The notes: generated by a model not told the origin, from the letters alone. DNA of 64,000 nt from Adhaeribacter aquaticus DSM 16391 (GCF_000473365.1 NZ_KI421517.1:3428634-3492633), one strand, 5' to 3'. Shown: positions 16,259-25,905, counted from the first letter of the stretch. Made by a program: numbers and translations.

Positions 16259-17578
16259 ATGAATCTTAAAAATGTTTTCTTGTTGGTACTGGCTTTGTTA
16301 ACAGGATTTAACAAAGCCAGTGCCCAGGAAATATTAACGCTCGAAAATGCAGTAAAAATAGCCTTAGAAAGAAATTATGATATTAAAATACAGGCTAATA
16401 ATGTAGAAATAGCTGAAAACAATGTAAACCGAGGAAATGCCGGAATGTTACCTGTAATAAATGGAACGGTAACAAATAATAACAGCGTTCAAAGTGGTAC
16501 AACCAACTTTTTTGATGCAAATCGTGCCCCGCAAGTTAGAACAGGAGCCAAATCAAACAATTTAGCCTACGGAGCTGCACTTAGCTGGACAGTTTTTGAT
16601 GGCTTTTCTATGTTTGCCCGATTCAATCAGTTAAGAGAACTCGAGCGCCTGGGGGAATCTAATTTGCAACTTGTTATTTTGTCCAAGATTGCTGATGTTA
16701 CCAATAATTATTATAATCTGGTATTTCAGCAGCAACAATTAAAGGCCTTACAAACAGCTATAGAAATTTCCCGGTTCCGGGTTAGAACTGCCCAGAACCG
16801 GTTTGTAATTGGTAAGGCGGCCCGGTTGGAGGTTTTAAATGCGCAGGTAGATTTAAATACCGATACCACAAATTATTTACGGCAACAAGAATCCTATCGT
16901 AATACACAGATATTACTTAATGAAGTTCTAGCCCGGGATCCTAGCATAAGTTTCCTGGTACAGGATAGTATTACCATTAACCAGCAGTTAACCTTAGCAG
17001 AGTTAACAGATAGAGCTTTAAAACTAAACCCATCTTTACAAGCGGCCATTATTAGTCAACGTATTGCGGAGTTAAACTTAAATATTGTAAAGGGAGCCCG
17101 TTTGCCTCGAATCGGGGTTAATACCGGGTATAATTTTGCTAATTCTCAAAATGGTTTTGGATTAGTGCAGTCTCAAAATAATCGTGGATTTAATTATGGT
17201 GTAACGGCCTCCTTAAATATTTTCAATGGTTTCCTCCAGAGAAGGAATGAGCAGAATGCCATTATTAATATCAGAAATACTGAATTGGATTTAGAAAGAA
17301 TTAAGCAAAGTTTACATACTCAGCTGGCCACCTCTTACCAAACGTATTTGACCAACCTGGCTTTAATTAAATTAGAGGAGAGTAACCAGAAGATTGCCAA
17401 ACAAAACATGGATATAACTTTAGAGAAATTTCGGTTAGGTAGCATTACTACAGTTGAGGTACGTGATGCCCAATTAAACTATATCAATGCTTCAGTACGT
17501 TTAAATAATGCCTTATATCAGGCTAAGCTGGGTGAGGTTGGTCTGAAAGAAATTGCGGGATCTTTAACATTAAATTAA
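16259..17578 (+). CDS. TolC-family outer-membrane efflux channel
   Basis: A signal peptide (residues 1-22, ending KASAQ) precedes two repeats of the outer-membrane efflux protein domain, starting with LTLENAVKIALERNYDIKIQ and later ALKLNPSLQAAI. Long helices rich in Gln, Asn and Leu are typical of the TolC periplasmic tunnel. At 439 residues the length is normal. It closes the RND operon and is followed by a strong terminator, so the operon encodes a complete tripartite pump. Confidence 0.95.
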   Translation: MNLKNVFLLVLALLTGFNKASAQEILTLENAVKIALERNYDIKIQANNVEIAENNVNRGNAGMLPVINGTVTNNNSVQSGTTNFFDANRAPQVRTGAKSNNLAYGAALSWTVFDGFSMFARFNQLRELERLGESNLQLVILSKIADVTNNYYNLVFQQQQLKALQTAIEISRFRVRTAQNRFVIGKAARLEVLNAQVDLNTDTTNYLRQQESYRNTQILLNEVLARDPSISFLVQDSITINQQLTLAELTDRALKLNPSLQAAIISQRIAELNLNIVKGARLPRIGVNTGYNFANSQNGFGLVQSQNNRGFNYGVTASLNIFNGFLQRRNEQNAIINIRNTELDLERIKQSLHTQLATSYQTYLTNLALIKLEESNQKIAKQNMDITLEKFRLGSITTVEVRDAQLNYINASVRLNNALYQAKLGEVGLKEIAGSLTLN

Positions 17579-17630
17579 AAAGATCTCTCTTTCCATAGAT
17601 CATATAACTTCAAGTTGTTCCTATTATTCA

Positions 17631-17674
17631 AACGAGCTGTTACTTCCACGGGAAATAACAGCTCGTTTTTTATT
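17631..17674 (+). terminator. Rho-independent terminator of the RND operon
   Basis: A perfect 12-bp stem AACGAGCTGTTA / TAACAGCTCGTT with a 13-base loop is followed by a T run, 52 bases after the TolC-like gene. Confidence 0.88.
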
Positions 17675-17740
17675 TAATTTATCCTAAATTTTCATTTATT
17701 AGTATTTACTAAGAAGCAAGGCAAGTTTATTTCATATTTC

Positions 17741-18085
17741 ATGGAAAAAAAGAAAGACGATTATAGTTTTTTTGAAAATGTGTTTGAAGTAGTAAAGCTT
17801 ATTCCGGTAGGTAGAGTAACCTCTTATGGTGCCATCGCTGAATACTTAGGAAGTAAAGGATCAGCCAGAATGGTAGGGTGGGCGCTTATTAGTTCTCACA
17901 TTCAGAATAAAAATATCCCGGCTTACCGGGTAGTTAACCGAAATGGGATGCTTACCGGAAAGCAACATTTTGCTACGCCCAATGCCATGCAGGAAAACCT
18001 GGAGCGGGAAGGTATAAAAGTAGAAAATGACCAGGTGGTGGATTTTAAAAATTTATTTTGGGATCCGAGAAAGGAATTAGCTTAA
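17741..18085 (+). CDS. Alkyltransferase-like (ATL) DNA-binding protein of the MGMT family
   Basis: The 114 residues match the C-terminal DNA-binding half of O6-alkylguanine alkyltransferase: IPVGRVTSYGAIAEYLG (helix-turn-helix entry), the arginine-finger region SARMVGWAL, and the active-site loop. The catalytic PCHRV motif reads PAYRV (residues 60-64), so the alkyl-accepting Cys is replaced by Ala and the protein cannot act as a suicide methyltransferase. ATL proteins instead bind and flag alkylated guanines for nucleotide excision repair. The gene is monocistronic, between a terminator and the peptidase gene. Confidence 0.9.
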   Translation: MEKKKDDYSFFENVFEVVKLIPVGRVTSYGAIAEYLGSKGSARMVGWALISSHIQNKNIPAYRVVNRNGMLTGKQHFATPNAMQENLEREGIKVENDQVVDFKNLFWDPRKELA

Positions 18086-18154
18086 AAATCAGGCAATTTA
18101 GAATTACCAAGGCTGGCTTTACCACATTTATTCTTTATAAAGCTATTAAACGTA

Positions 18155-18162
18155 TATTTTTG
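18155..18162 (+). promoter_or_regulatory. -7 element (TATTTTTG) of the M13 peptidase gene
   Basis: An exact TAnnTTTG match. Transcription would start about 5-8 bases later, near 18168. That would leave the upstream ATG 18167 almost leaderless and supports ATG 18188 as the real start. The -33 element is weak (TTT at about 18134). Confidence 0.5.
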
Positions 18163-18187
18163 CGAAATGAAATTTGTTTTACCTATT

Positions 18188-20290
18188 ATGAATAAAAAAT
18201 ATAGCTGGCGGAATAGTGTATTTGCAATTGGCGGCCTTTTGCTGATGCAATGTAGCACCACAAACACGCAACCAACCAATACTGCCAACTCCGAACAAGC
18301 CACAACAGTTACCGCTCAAAAAGCACCTATGAATATGGGGTACGGTATAGAGGTTGCAAATTTGGACACTACTCAAAACCCTTGTGCCGACTTCTTTTTG
18401 TACGCCAATGGCGGGTGGTTAAAGAAAAACCCGGTGCCCCCTTCTGAAAGCCGCTGGAGCAGTTTTCATGAACTTAATGATCGTAATTATGCTGTACTTC
18501 ATGCTATTCTAAAAGATGCCGCTGCTCAAACTAATGCCACTAAAGGAAGTTCTGTTCAGAAAGTAGGAGATTTTTTTGCTTCTGGCATGGATTCGGCTGC
18601 TATAGAACAGGCAGGCCTTGCTCCCTTAAAACCTGAGCTGGCTCGTATTCAGGCAATAAAAGATAAAAAAGGTTTACTGGCTACCGTTGCCCACCTTAAA
18701 AGAAAAGGGTCTAGTGGTATGTTTTCTATCTATGTGGCTCAGGACGATAAGAACAGCACGCAGTATATCTTAAATCTATACCAGGGTGGTTTAGGATTGC
18801 CTGATCGGGATTATTATTTAACTCAGGATCAAAGATCCCAGTATATCCGGCAGGAGTACCGGAAGCACCTGCAGAATATGTTCTCGTTGCTGGGCGATGA
18901 TGTGGCTACTGCCAAAAAGAATGCAGATAAGGTATTCGCTATGGAGACGCGGCTGGCAAAAGCTTCTAAAACCCGAGTAGCCTTACGTGATCCTTATGGT
19001 AACTACCATAAAATGACAATTGCCCAATTGCAAAAAACTACGCCTAACTTGGACTGGACTTATTTATTGGGCCAAATGAAGTTACAGGCCGCGAAAGAAG
19101 TGGTGGTGGGGCAGCCAGAGTTTTTTAAAGAACTTAATAATACCTTAAAAATTAATACGCTAGCCGATTGGAAAACTTATTTACGCTGGCACCTTATTCA
19201 CTCCACAGCTCCTTACTTAAACCAGGCATTTGTTCAGGAAAATTTTAATTTTTACAGCAAAGTTTTAAGCGGTACAAAAGTAATGCAGCCTCGCTGGAAA
19301 AGAGTGTTGCGGGCAACTGATAATGGAGTGGGTGAGTTACTGGGGCAGTTATACGTAGAGAAAGCTTTTTCGCCGGAAGCGAAGGAAAAAGCGTTAACGA
19401 TGGTCGAAAACCTGCGGTCGGCTTTTCAGGAACATGTCCGGAACCTGGATTGGATGAGTGAAAAAACTAAGCAGGAGGCATTGCGGAAATTAGATGCATT
19501 TGAGGTTAAAATTGGCTACCCGGATAAGTGGCGGGACTATTCTGGCCTTACTGTTGAGCGTGGCCCTTATGTAACCAATGTAATGAGAGCCAATGAGTTT
19601 GATTTTCAGTTTAATGCAGAAAAAATTAACAAACCAGTAGATCGGACTGAGTGGGCTATGACGCCGCCAACAGTGAACGCGTATTACAACCCGTCGATGA
19701 ATGAGATTGTATTCCCGGCTGGTATTTTACAACCTCCTTTCTTTGATCCTAAAGCCGATGATGCCGTGAATTATGGAGGCATGGGGGCTGTTATCGGACA
19801 CGAACTTACTCATGGTTTTGATGACCAGGGCAGCCAATACGATCCGCAGGGAAATTTAAAGGACTGGTGGACAAAAGAAGACTCTGAAAAGTTTAAAGAA
19901 CGCACTACTTTGGTAGACAAGCAATACAGTGCCTATGAAATATTACCTGGTGTTCATGTAAATGGCAAATTAACCATGGGTGAAAATATTGCCGATATTG
20001 GCGGGTTAAACATTGCCTATACCGCTTTGCAAAAAGCTTTAAAAGGTAAATCCAAAGAAAAAATTGCCGGTTTTACCCCTGAACAACGGTTCTTCCTTTC
20101 CTGGGCACAATCCTGGCGTACCAATGCCACGAATGAGTATTTTAATCAGCAGGTACTTACAGATCCGCACTCACCAGCACGTTTCAGAACAGTAGGCCCT
20201 TTAAGTAATATGCCCCAGTTTTACGAAGCTTTTGGTTGCAAACCCGGCGATAAAATGGTAAGAGGAGACGAACGCGTACGAATCTGGTAA
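18188..20290 (+). CDS. M13-family zinc metallopeptidase (PepO/neprilysin-like), lipoprotein
   Basis: A 700-residue endopeptidase of the neprilysin family. From ATG 18188 the protein begins MNKKYSWR, then a hydrophobic stretch and a lipobox LLMQC with the lipidated Cys at 22. The ATG at 18167 would add seven residues before the basic region and is less likely. The N-terminal M13 domain begins around NPCADFFLYANGGWLKKNP. The zinc site is HELTH (538-542), with the third-ligand motif ENIADIGGL, the NAYYNPSMNEIVFPAGILQ segment, and the C-terminal RVRIW typical of the family. It probably degrades peptides at the outer membrane. A long bidirectional hairpin follows. Confidence 0.93.
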   Translation: MNKKYSWRNSVFAIGGLLLMQCSTTNTQPTNTANSEQATTVTAQKAPMNMGYGIEVANLDTTQNPCADFFLYANGGWLKKNPVPPSESRWSSFHELNDRNYAVLHAILKDAAAQTNATKGSSVQKVGDFFASGMDSAAIEQAGLAPLKPELARIQAIKDKKGLLATVAHLKRKGSSGMFSIYVAQDDKNSTQYILNLYQGGLGLPDRDYYLTQDQRSQYIRQEYRKHLQNMFSLLGDDVATAKKNADKVFAMETRLAKASKTRVALRDPYGNYHKMTIAQLQKTTPNLDWTYLLGQMKLQAAKEVVVGQPEFFKELNNTLKINTLADWKTYLRWHLIHSTAPYLNQAFVQENFNFYSKVLSGTKVMQPRWKRVLRATDNGVGELLGQLYVEKAFSPEAKEKALTMVENLRSAFQEHVRNLDWMSEKTKQEALRKLDAFEVKIGYPDKWRDYSGLTVERGPYVTNVMRANEFDFQFNAEKINKPVDRTEWAMTPPTVNAYYNPSMNEIVFPAGILQPPFFDPKADDAVNYGGMGAVIGHELTHGFDDQGSQYDPQGNLKDWWTKEDSEKFKERTTLVDKQYSAYEILPGVHVNGKLTMGENIADIGGLNIAYTALQKALKGKSKEKIAGFTPEQRFFLSWAQSWRTNATNEYFNQQVLTDPHSPARFRTVGPLSNMPQFYEAFGCKPGDKMVRGDERVRIW

Positions 20291-20300
20291 AGCGAACTCC

Positions 20301-20348
20301 TTCAATAAAAAAGCCTTTTCTACTATTAGAAAAGGCTTTTTTATTGAA
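20301..20348. terminator. Bidirectional terminator between convergent genes
   Basis: A perfect 22-bp stem with a 4-base loop (CTAT): the left arm runs 20301-20322 and the right arm 20327-20348, with a GC core AAGCC / GGCTT flanked by A and T runs. It lies between the M13 peptidase (plus) and the propeller gene (minus, stop at 20395) and reads as a terminator in both directions. Confidence 0.92.
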
Positions 20349-20394
20349 GTTAAATCTGTAACCAGATTCAGGCAAGAACAATAGTTAAAAAAAA

Positions 20395-21939
20395 TTACTT
20401 TGCGGAATAAAACACAGTTTTAGGTGAACAGCGGAATACGCTGCTATAATCACTTCCTAAATAAGCTCCCCATATAACTGGTTTCTTTATTTTAATTTTA
20501 GTGCTGTGCCGAGCCATGGAGAACTCTAAAGTTGTACTAAGCCTGTCAAAATTGCCGGCGTTGTATATAATATCTAAATAGTTGTCGTTGTCTAAATCGC
20601 CTATCCAGGGAGTGGATGCGATGTTGTTTCCTTTGATGGAATCGCCAATCGCATATTTTCGGTTTCGTTTAAAATCAAATGCAAGTAAATGGCTGTTATA
20701 AATTGTGCCTGCCGCAGAAGGTTTAGATACGCCCTGGTTTACTATTGCCTCATCTAATCCGTCGCCATTTAAATCTGCTACAACCGGTGAGGCATTCTGA
20801 AATCCTTTTATTTTATCCTGGTACATTACTTTACCGGTTTTACCATCTACCATAAACCGGATGGAATGGGAGTATAAAGGCCAGACGCCTGCCGCGAAGC
20901 TGGTAAAAAAGTCAGGTATAGAATCATTATTAAAATAACCAACGGCCGGCATAGAATATACTTCTGTTCCAGGAAAGTTTACCTGCCAAAGCAAGCCATC
21001 CGTTTTCCCGTCTATGGCTAACAATTGCCCATCTACTGCATTGGTAACAATATCATATATACCATCTAAGTTAATATCTGCATAAATCGGCGGCGCTACA
21101 AACCCTTTGTTTTCATTGGTGGCCAAAACTTTGGCTTTAGATAAATCACCCCGCATAATATCTTGCAGCGTTGTTCTAAATAAATGACCTCCCAATGTCT
21201 CTCCTCCAGTTCCAAATAAAACCATTATCTGGCCATCAGCCTGTGCTTCGGAGCAAACTACAGACATGTATGTTTCCTTGCCATCGGGCACCCGGGCGTC
21301 AGCTAAAATTTTTCCTGTTTTGCTGCTGAATACAAGTAATCGACCAACGGGCCGATCGGGGTCATATGGTTCTATACGGGCATCTCCGCCATTAGCGACT
21401 AATAAATCCTTGTGGCCATCATTATCCTGATCTGGTATAAATTGGGGCGTAGTAAAATTAAACCAGCCGGTATCGCCGGGGTCCGGATTTTCTCTATCTG
21501 GTAAAAAGCGCCAGATAACTTTTCCGGTAGCTCCATTTATGGCAACCAGTTCGGCCCATCTGCCACCTATAAAAATATCCGGTACTGCATCGCCAGTTAT
21601 ATCCTGCAAAGCGGCAGATCCAACAAACTGATTTACGCCAGGTACCTGCCAAAGTATTTTTCCATTCTTGCCATCTATAGCCATAGCACCAATGTCAGTA
21701 GGATAATTTTCCTCGGCACCGGCTCCAATAACTATATCCAGGGTGCCATCTTTGTTTAAATCTACTGCCCGGGCTGAGGAAAAGGTGCCAATATTTTTAA
21801 CTTGGGTGGTCCAGCTGGTTCGGGCTTTTTTATTGAAGGAAAGTATCCCAAAAATACCTGCTATTACTGCAACTGTTATATAAAAACGGAGCTTATTAAA
21901 GACCAGATTCCGGTGCGGATTTAATTTAATAGCAGGCAT
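20395..21939 (-). CDS. FG-GAP/PQQ-like beta-propeller protein, membrane-anchored
   Basis: After a basic start, residues about 14-34 form a membrane anchor or signal peptide. The rest is a set of repeats that mix FG-GAP calcium-binding loops (DLNKDGTLDIV, DITGDAVPDIF, DLNGDGLDEAI, DLDNDNYLDII) with PQQ-type segments (AIDGKNGKILWQV, AINGATGKVIWRF). This predicts a beta-propeller outside the cytoplasm. No enzyme active site is visible. It starts 17 bases after the cyclophilin gene and is probably cotranscribed with it. The role is likely binding or structural. Confidence 0.85.
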   Translation of the reverse strand: MPAIKLNPHRNLVFNKLRFYITVAVIAGIFGILSFNKKARTSWTTQVKNIGTFSSARAVDLNKDGTLDIVIGAGAEENYPTDIGAMAIDGKNGKILWQVPGVNQFVGSAALQDITGDAVPDIFIGGRWAELVAINGATGKVIWRFLPDRENPDPGDTGWFNFTTPQFIPDQDNDGHKDLLVANGGDARIEPYDPDRPVGRLLVFSSKTGKILADARVPDGKETYMSVVCSEAQADGQIMVLFGTGGETLGGHLFRTTLQDIMRGDLSKAKVLATNENKGFVAPPIYADINLDGIYDIVTNAVDGQLLAIDGKTDGLLWQVNFPGTEVYSMPAVGYFNNDSIPDFFTSFAAGVWPLYSHSIRFMVDGKTGKVMYQDKIKGFQNASPVVADLNGDGLDEAIVNQGVSKPSAAGTIYNSHLLAFDFKRNRKYAIGDSIKGNNIASTPWIGDLDNDNYLDIIYNAGNFDRLSTTLEFSMARHSTKIKIKKPVIWGAYLGSDYSSVFRCSPKTVFYSAK

Positions 21940-21956
21940 AATTTTAACAGATTACA

Positions 21957-22685
21957 TTAATCCAGTACTTTCATGGTCATGTAAATATCTTTAATTGGCC
22001 AATCGTGGGTATCGGTTTTAAAATTGGCAATTTTATCTACTACTTCCAGTCCTTCTGTTACTTCTCCAAATACCGTGTATTTAGAATCAAGGGTAGGTAC
22101 CCCTCCGATAGTAGTATAGGTTTTAATTTGCTCCGGGGTATATTTTATATGATACCGTTGTTCAACATCCTGAATTTCTGAAAGAGTAGCCACGGTGCCT
22201 TGTACTAAATAAAAGTTATCGGAAGAGGAGGCTTTGGTCGGGTTAAATTCATCATCGTAACGGGCCATGGCCAATGCACCCCGCTTATGGTAAAATTTTG
22301 TATTTACTTCAGAAGGTATCCCATATTCTCCTATATTTACCCGCTTCTTTTCTGCCTCGTCTCTTGAATCGGCTCCCTGGGCCATGTGGCCTTTGATTAC
22401 GCGGTTAAAAACTTTATTATCGTAGTATCCCATTTTAATGAGCCGGATAAAATTGGCCCGGTGCAGGGGTGTTTCTGTATAAAGTTTAACTTTTATTTCA
22501 CCCAGGCTAGTACTAATTAATACTTCTGTTTCAGGATTCTCTTTCCCAAACTTAATAAGCTCTTCTTTTACATTTCTGTTGGTAAGTGGAGGCAAGTTAA
22601 GCTTTTCTTGTTTCTGGCAACCAGCAAGAAAAAGGCCTGTAGTAAAGAAAAAAATAGCTATAAAAAGTCGGATAGTTGAAGGCAT
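21957..22685 (-). CDS. Cyclophilin-type peptidyl-prolyl isomerase, lipoprotein
   Basis: Residues 1-23 are a lipoprotein signal with lipobox LAGC (Cys23). The cyclophilin domain (about 55-240) shows TSLGEIKVKLYTETPLHRANF, YYDNKVFNRVIKGHMAQGA, RGALAMAR and a VFGEVTEGLEVVDKIA segment. The catalytic-type Arg is in FNRVI, and the usual FxxQGGD reads HMAQGAD. An insertion of about 30 residues (around 150-195) is typical of Bacteroidota members. It probably assists folding of exported proteins. It has a well-formed promoter, and the propeller gene follows 17 bases downstream. Confidence 0.92.
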   Translation of the reverse strand: MPSTIRLFIAIFFFTTGLFLAGCQKQEKLNLPPLTNRNVKEELIKFGKENPETEVLISTSLGEIKVKLYTETPLHRANFIRLIKMGYYDNKVFNRVIKGHMAQGADSRDEAEKKRVNIGEYGIPSEVNTKFYHKRGALAMARYDDEFNPTKASSSDNFYLVQGTVATLSEIQDVEQRYHIKYTPEQIKTYTTIGGVPTLDSKYTVFGEVTEGLEVVDKIANFKTDTHDWPIKDIYMTMKVLD

Positions 22686-22709
22686 TCTAAATTAAAAAAT
22701 TATCAAACT

Positions 22710-22738
22710 CAAATATAAGGATTCGCCCTAAATATCAA
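22710..22738 (-). promoter_or_regulatory. Promoter of the cyclophilin gene (TTG-N18-TATATTTG)
   Basis: On the minus strand, TTG (22736-22738) is separated by 18 bases from TATATTTG (22710-22717), an exact match to the Bacteroidota -33/-7 consensus. The start codon lies 24 bases further on. Confidence 0.7.
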
Positions 22739-22761
22739 TATAAATTCTCCTGGTTATGAAT

Positions 22762-24672
22762 TTAAGAGGATTTATTACTTGTATCCTCCTCTAAAATTAA
22801 CCCTTTCAGTTTCTGATATAAAAACGAAACAACTAGTAAAAGTATCCCTAATAATATAAAGGCGGTGATGCGTCCGCCGGCGGAAATGGTGCGGATATCA
22901 AATAAAAATAATTTTAGCAGGGTAATGAAAAACAGAGTTAGCGAAATGAGGCGCAGACTTTTAATTTTTCTTTGCATTCCAAGTAACATAAACCCAAATG
23001 AAAGGATTCCCCACAAAATGGCAAACCCAATCCGGTGGTTTTGGGCTAAAGTTTTGGGGAGAGACTGGCCTGGTCCGAAAGTGGTTAATGCAACTATATG
23101 ATCGAGTTCGGTACTTAATAAAAATACTACAGCGGCACAGGTAAACCAGAGGCGTATTGGTTGAAGTTTATGGTTAGGTTGGTAAATACTTTTGGTTAGC
23201 AGATTGCCCTGGATGAGTAAAATAATAATTAAAATTAGTGAGGCATAATGGAGCAAGAAGGGACCGGAGCCAGTTGAGGATCCTTGGATATAGGCATTCC
23301 GGATATCTGGTACTATAAATAAAGCCAGCCAGAAATAACTTAATACCGCCAATAACCCCAGCATTAATAACCATTTTAGCTGCAGTATGGTTAAAATCCG
23401 ATTACCATAGCGCAATAACAAACCGATAAATAAATAATGATAAATAACAGTTATAAATAGTTTAACCTCATTGGTAAGTACAGATGTCCGGAGTTGGAAA
23501 AGTAGTTCTAATAAAATAGCTAAGTAAATAAAGCTTATGGCCGCACCACCCAAAAGAAATATAACTTTCCGGTCGGTAAGGGTTTTGGTAAACAACAGCC
23601 AAGCCGTACCGGCATTTAAAATAGCTAAGGCACCGGTATAAACTCCCAGATAAGCACCTGCATTAAGGTGGCTGAGCAGGTAAATTCCTATAATATAAAA
23701 TAGTGTTGTATTACTCCATAATAACCAGATTTCCAGGTTTGAATAATGTCGTACTCTTCCTAATTTATAGATTATATCCATGGCCAGGAAAATGAGGTAA
23801 AATAAAACTGAAAATACCCAGCCATTAAAATAAGAAGCAGGGTTAGTATGGGGTAGCCCCGCAAATAGCCAACCTAAAAATAAAATTACGGTAGCCAGGT
23901 AGGCGATAAGGGTAATGTTGCTCCACCTTTTAAAATAAGCCAAAACCAGCATGCCTATATCCAGAATCAAGATGTAAACAAATAACACTACGTAGTTGCT
24001 ACCTCCGGCACTAGTCATAAAAGGTGCTGTAAAACCTCCTAATAAAGCCAGTATGGCTAAAACCCTCCGGTTATAAAGTAAAGCCAAAAAAACAGACAAA
24101 CCCGTTATGCCCACCATCCACAGAAAAGCAGTTTGTTGAGATAGAAGGTGATACTGATGAAAAGCCAGGGCAATAGTAAAATACAGGACAGCAAGTCCAC
24201 CTCCAATTAATACCGAACTGAAGGCCTGATAGCCGTGGCGGAGCCGGTGCGCAACGGCCAATAACAAGGCGCCAGAACCTAAACCTATTAGTACCCGGCC
24301 CACTTCATTTATCCAGTTTTGCTCAATGGCAAAACGTACAAAAAAACCAATACCCAGTACCAGAATTGCAATACCTATTTTATTTATGAGGTTCTCACCA
24401 ATAAATTTTTCCCAATCCCGCTGGTGCAGGAAGAAAAACTTGTTCCGGCTAACTTTACCTTTAGCCTGGGTTGAAGTAGTGGCTGTTTCAGCAGGTTTGG
24501 TAATCGAAAGGTGTGAACCAGAAAAGGTTAAACTTTCTTTTTGTTTATTTAATTCTTCACGTAAAGTCTTTATTTCTTGAACGAGAAGGCTTAGCTTTTT
24601 TAGGATAACCAGGAAAAGAAAAATAACAATACCAGTACAGAGGATAATTAAAATATTAGTACTGTTAAACAT
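22762..24672 (-). CDS. DUF2339 multi-pass membrane protein, 636 aa
   Basis: A large integral membrane protein of the DUF2339 family. It has one N-terminal helix (about 5-25), a short coiled coil (about 28-50), a polar Thr/Ser/Lys-rich linker, the conserved segment FLHQRDWEKFIGENLINKIG, and then a long series of hydrophobic helices, at least fifteen, to the end. The conserved start IAILVLGIGFFVRFAIEQNW is diagnostic. No biochemical function is established that I know of. It is upstream of the cyclophilin gene, which has its own promoter. Confidence 0.88.
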   Translation of the reverse strand: MFNSTNILIILCTGIVIFLFLVILKKLSLLVQEIKTLREELNKQKESLTFSGSHLSITKPAETATTSTQAKGKVSRNKFFFLHQRDWEKFIGENLINKIGIAILVLGIGFFVRFAIEQNWINEVGRVLIGLGSGALLLAVAHRLRHGYQAFSSVLIGGGLAVLYFTIALAFHQYHLLSQQTAFLWMVGITGLSVFLALLYNRRVLAILALLGGFTAPFMTSAGGSNYVVLFVYILILDIGMLVLAYFKRWSNITLIAYLATVILFLGWLFAGLPHTNPASYFNGWVFSVLFYLIFLAMDIIYKLGRVRHYSNLEIWLLWSNTTLFYIIGIYLLSHLNAGAYLGVYTGALAILNAGTAWLLFTKTLTDRKVIFLLGGAAISFIYLAILLELLFQLRTSVLTNEVKLFITVIYHYLFIGLLLRYGNRILTILQLKWLLMLGLLAVLSYFWLALFIVPDIRNAYIQGSSTGSGPFLLHYASLILIIILLIQGNLLTKSIYQPNHKLQPIRLWFTCAAVVFLLSTELDHIVALTTFGPGQSLPKTLAQNHRIGFAILWGILSFGFMLLGMQRKIKSLRLISLTLFFITLLKLFLFDIRTISAGGRITAFILLGILLLVVSFLYQKLKGLILEEDTSNKSS

Positions 24673-24898
24673 AAAGTGTTTTTGGCTTGTTACAGAATAA
24701 TAAAAGATAAAAATCTTCGGAATCGGAATTTAAGTTATTTGACTCAGGAAAGAAATAATTTATTCTGATTGTTCAGAAAGAAATCAGAATTAGTATTTAT
24801 TTTTCTTATATGTTCCTGATTAGCAATTCTGGAACGAATATTGTTAAAAGGATATATTATAACAGCCAAATCTTCTGAACGTTTTCTGCTAAAATATA

Positions 24899-25414
24899 AT
24901 GGTTCTTTACCTGATTAGATCAAAACACTATATAAGGCGCAAGTTTGTGTCGCCGTTGCTGGCCTTGCTCACAATGGGCATAACTCCTCATAAATTGGCC
25001 TTAACCTTTGCCTTGGGTTCGGTTATAGGAATATTGCCTTTATTTGGGCCAGCCAGTTTATTGTGCGCCTTTCTGGGAGTACGGTTAAAGTTAAATATTC
25101 CGGCCCTGCTCCTGGTTTGTTATTTAATGGCCCCTTTTCATTTATTGTTATATGTGCCATTTATAAAAATGGGTATCGCCATTTTTGGCTCCAGCGATTT
25201 TGCCTTTAGTTATGAGCAAATTGTCAGCTTACTAAAGCAGGACTGGTTAATGGCTCTTAATAAAATTTGGCTAGCTAATTTGTTGGGTATAGTGGCTTGG
25301 CTAATTATTAGTGCACCTTTAACGGCAACCTTGTATTATGTAATTTTACCTGTTCTTAAAAAAACGATGCGTAAGTTTAGCTTAGATGAAGTAGAAGTAG
25401 TTTCTATTAACTAG
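24899..25414 (+). CDS. DUF2062 membrane protein, 171 aa
   Basis: Residues about 15-165 match the DUF2062 family: a basic N terminus, the segment PHKLALTFALGSVIGILPLFG, a glycine-containing hairpin and three or four membrane helices. Family members often accompany envelope or glycan-lipid genes, but a function is not established. The gene overlaps the last bases of the convergent acetyltransferase gene (stop codons overlap by 4 bases), so there is no room for a terminator between them. Confidence 0.85.
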   Translation: MVLYLIRSKHYIRRKFVSPLLALLTMGITPHKLALTFALGSVIGILPLFGPASLLCAFLGVRLKLNIPALLLVCYLMAPFHLLLYVPFIKMGIAIFGSSDFAFSYEQIVSLLKQDWLMALNKIWLANLLGIVAWLIISAPLTATLYYVILPVLKKTMRKFSLDEVEVVSIN

Positions 25415-25905
25415 GTCAGCTTTTTCTCCAGAACATAATCATTCATCCAATAAGGGCCAATAGCAATGTCTTCTTCTTTTTGTACTACAAAACCCAGCTT
25501 TTCGTAAAATGTCTTGGCCGAATTAAAGCGGTTTACATTAAGAATAAGAGTTTGCGCGCCCTGTTCTATTACTTGTTTTTCAACCTGCTTGATTAATACC
25601 TGCCCATATCCTTTGCCTTGTGCTTCCGGCCGTACATATATTTTGTTTAGCTTATAAGTATTGAACTGTATAGCTGAGTAAGAGGCAAAACCAAAAGGAA
25701 TAGCATTTTCATACAAAATTAAAAACTGTTGTCCTTCCTGCATTTGCTTTTCCAGTGCTTCGGCGGTATAAATTTCTTCATACATAAAAACAATTTGTTC
25801 CTGAGAAAGAATGCTCCGGTAAGTTGGCTCCCAAGTTACGTCTATTACTTGTTGAATGGCAGGAATCTGGGCAGGAGAGGCTGGTACAACTTCTATTTTT
25901 ATCAT
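25411..25905 (-). CDS. GNAT-family N-acetyltransferase
   Basis: At 164 residues it is a single GNAT domain. Motif A, which binds acetyl-CoA, reads YVRPEAQGKGYGQVLIKQVE, and motif B is near NVNRFNSAKTFYEKLGFVV. The substrate is not predictable. The start overlaps the stop of the MOSC gene by 4 bases, so the two are translationally coupled. Confidence 0.9.
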   Translation of the reverse strand: MIKIEVVPASPAQIPAIQQVIDVTWEPTYRSILSQEQIVFMYEEIYTAEALEKQMQEGQQFLILYENAIPFGFASYSAIQFNTYKLNKIYVRPEAQGKGYGQVLIKQVEKQVIEQGAQTLILNVNRFNSAKTFYEKLGFVVQKEEDIAIGPYWMNDYVLEKKLT

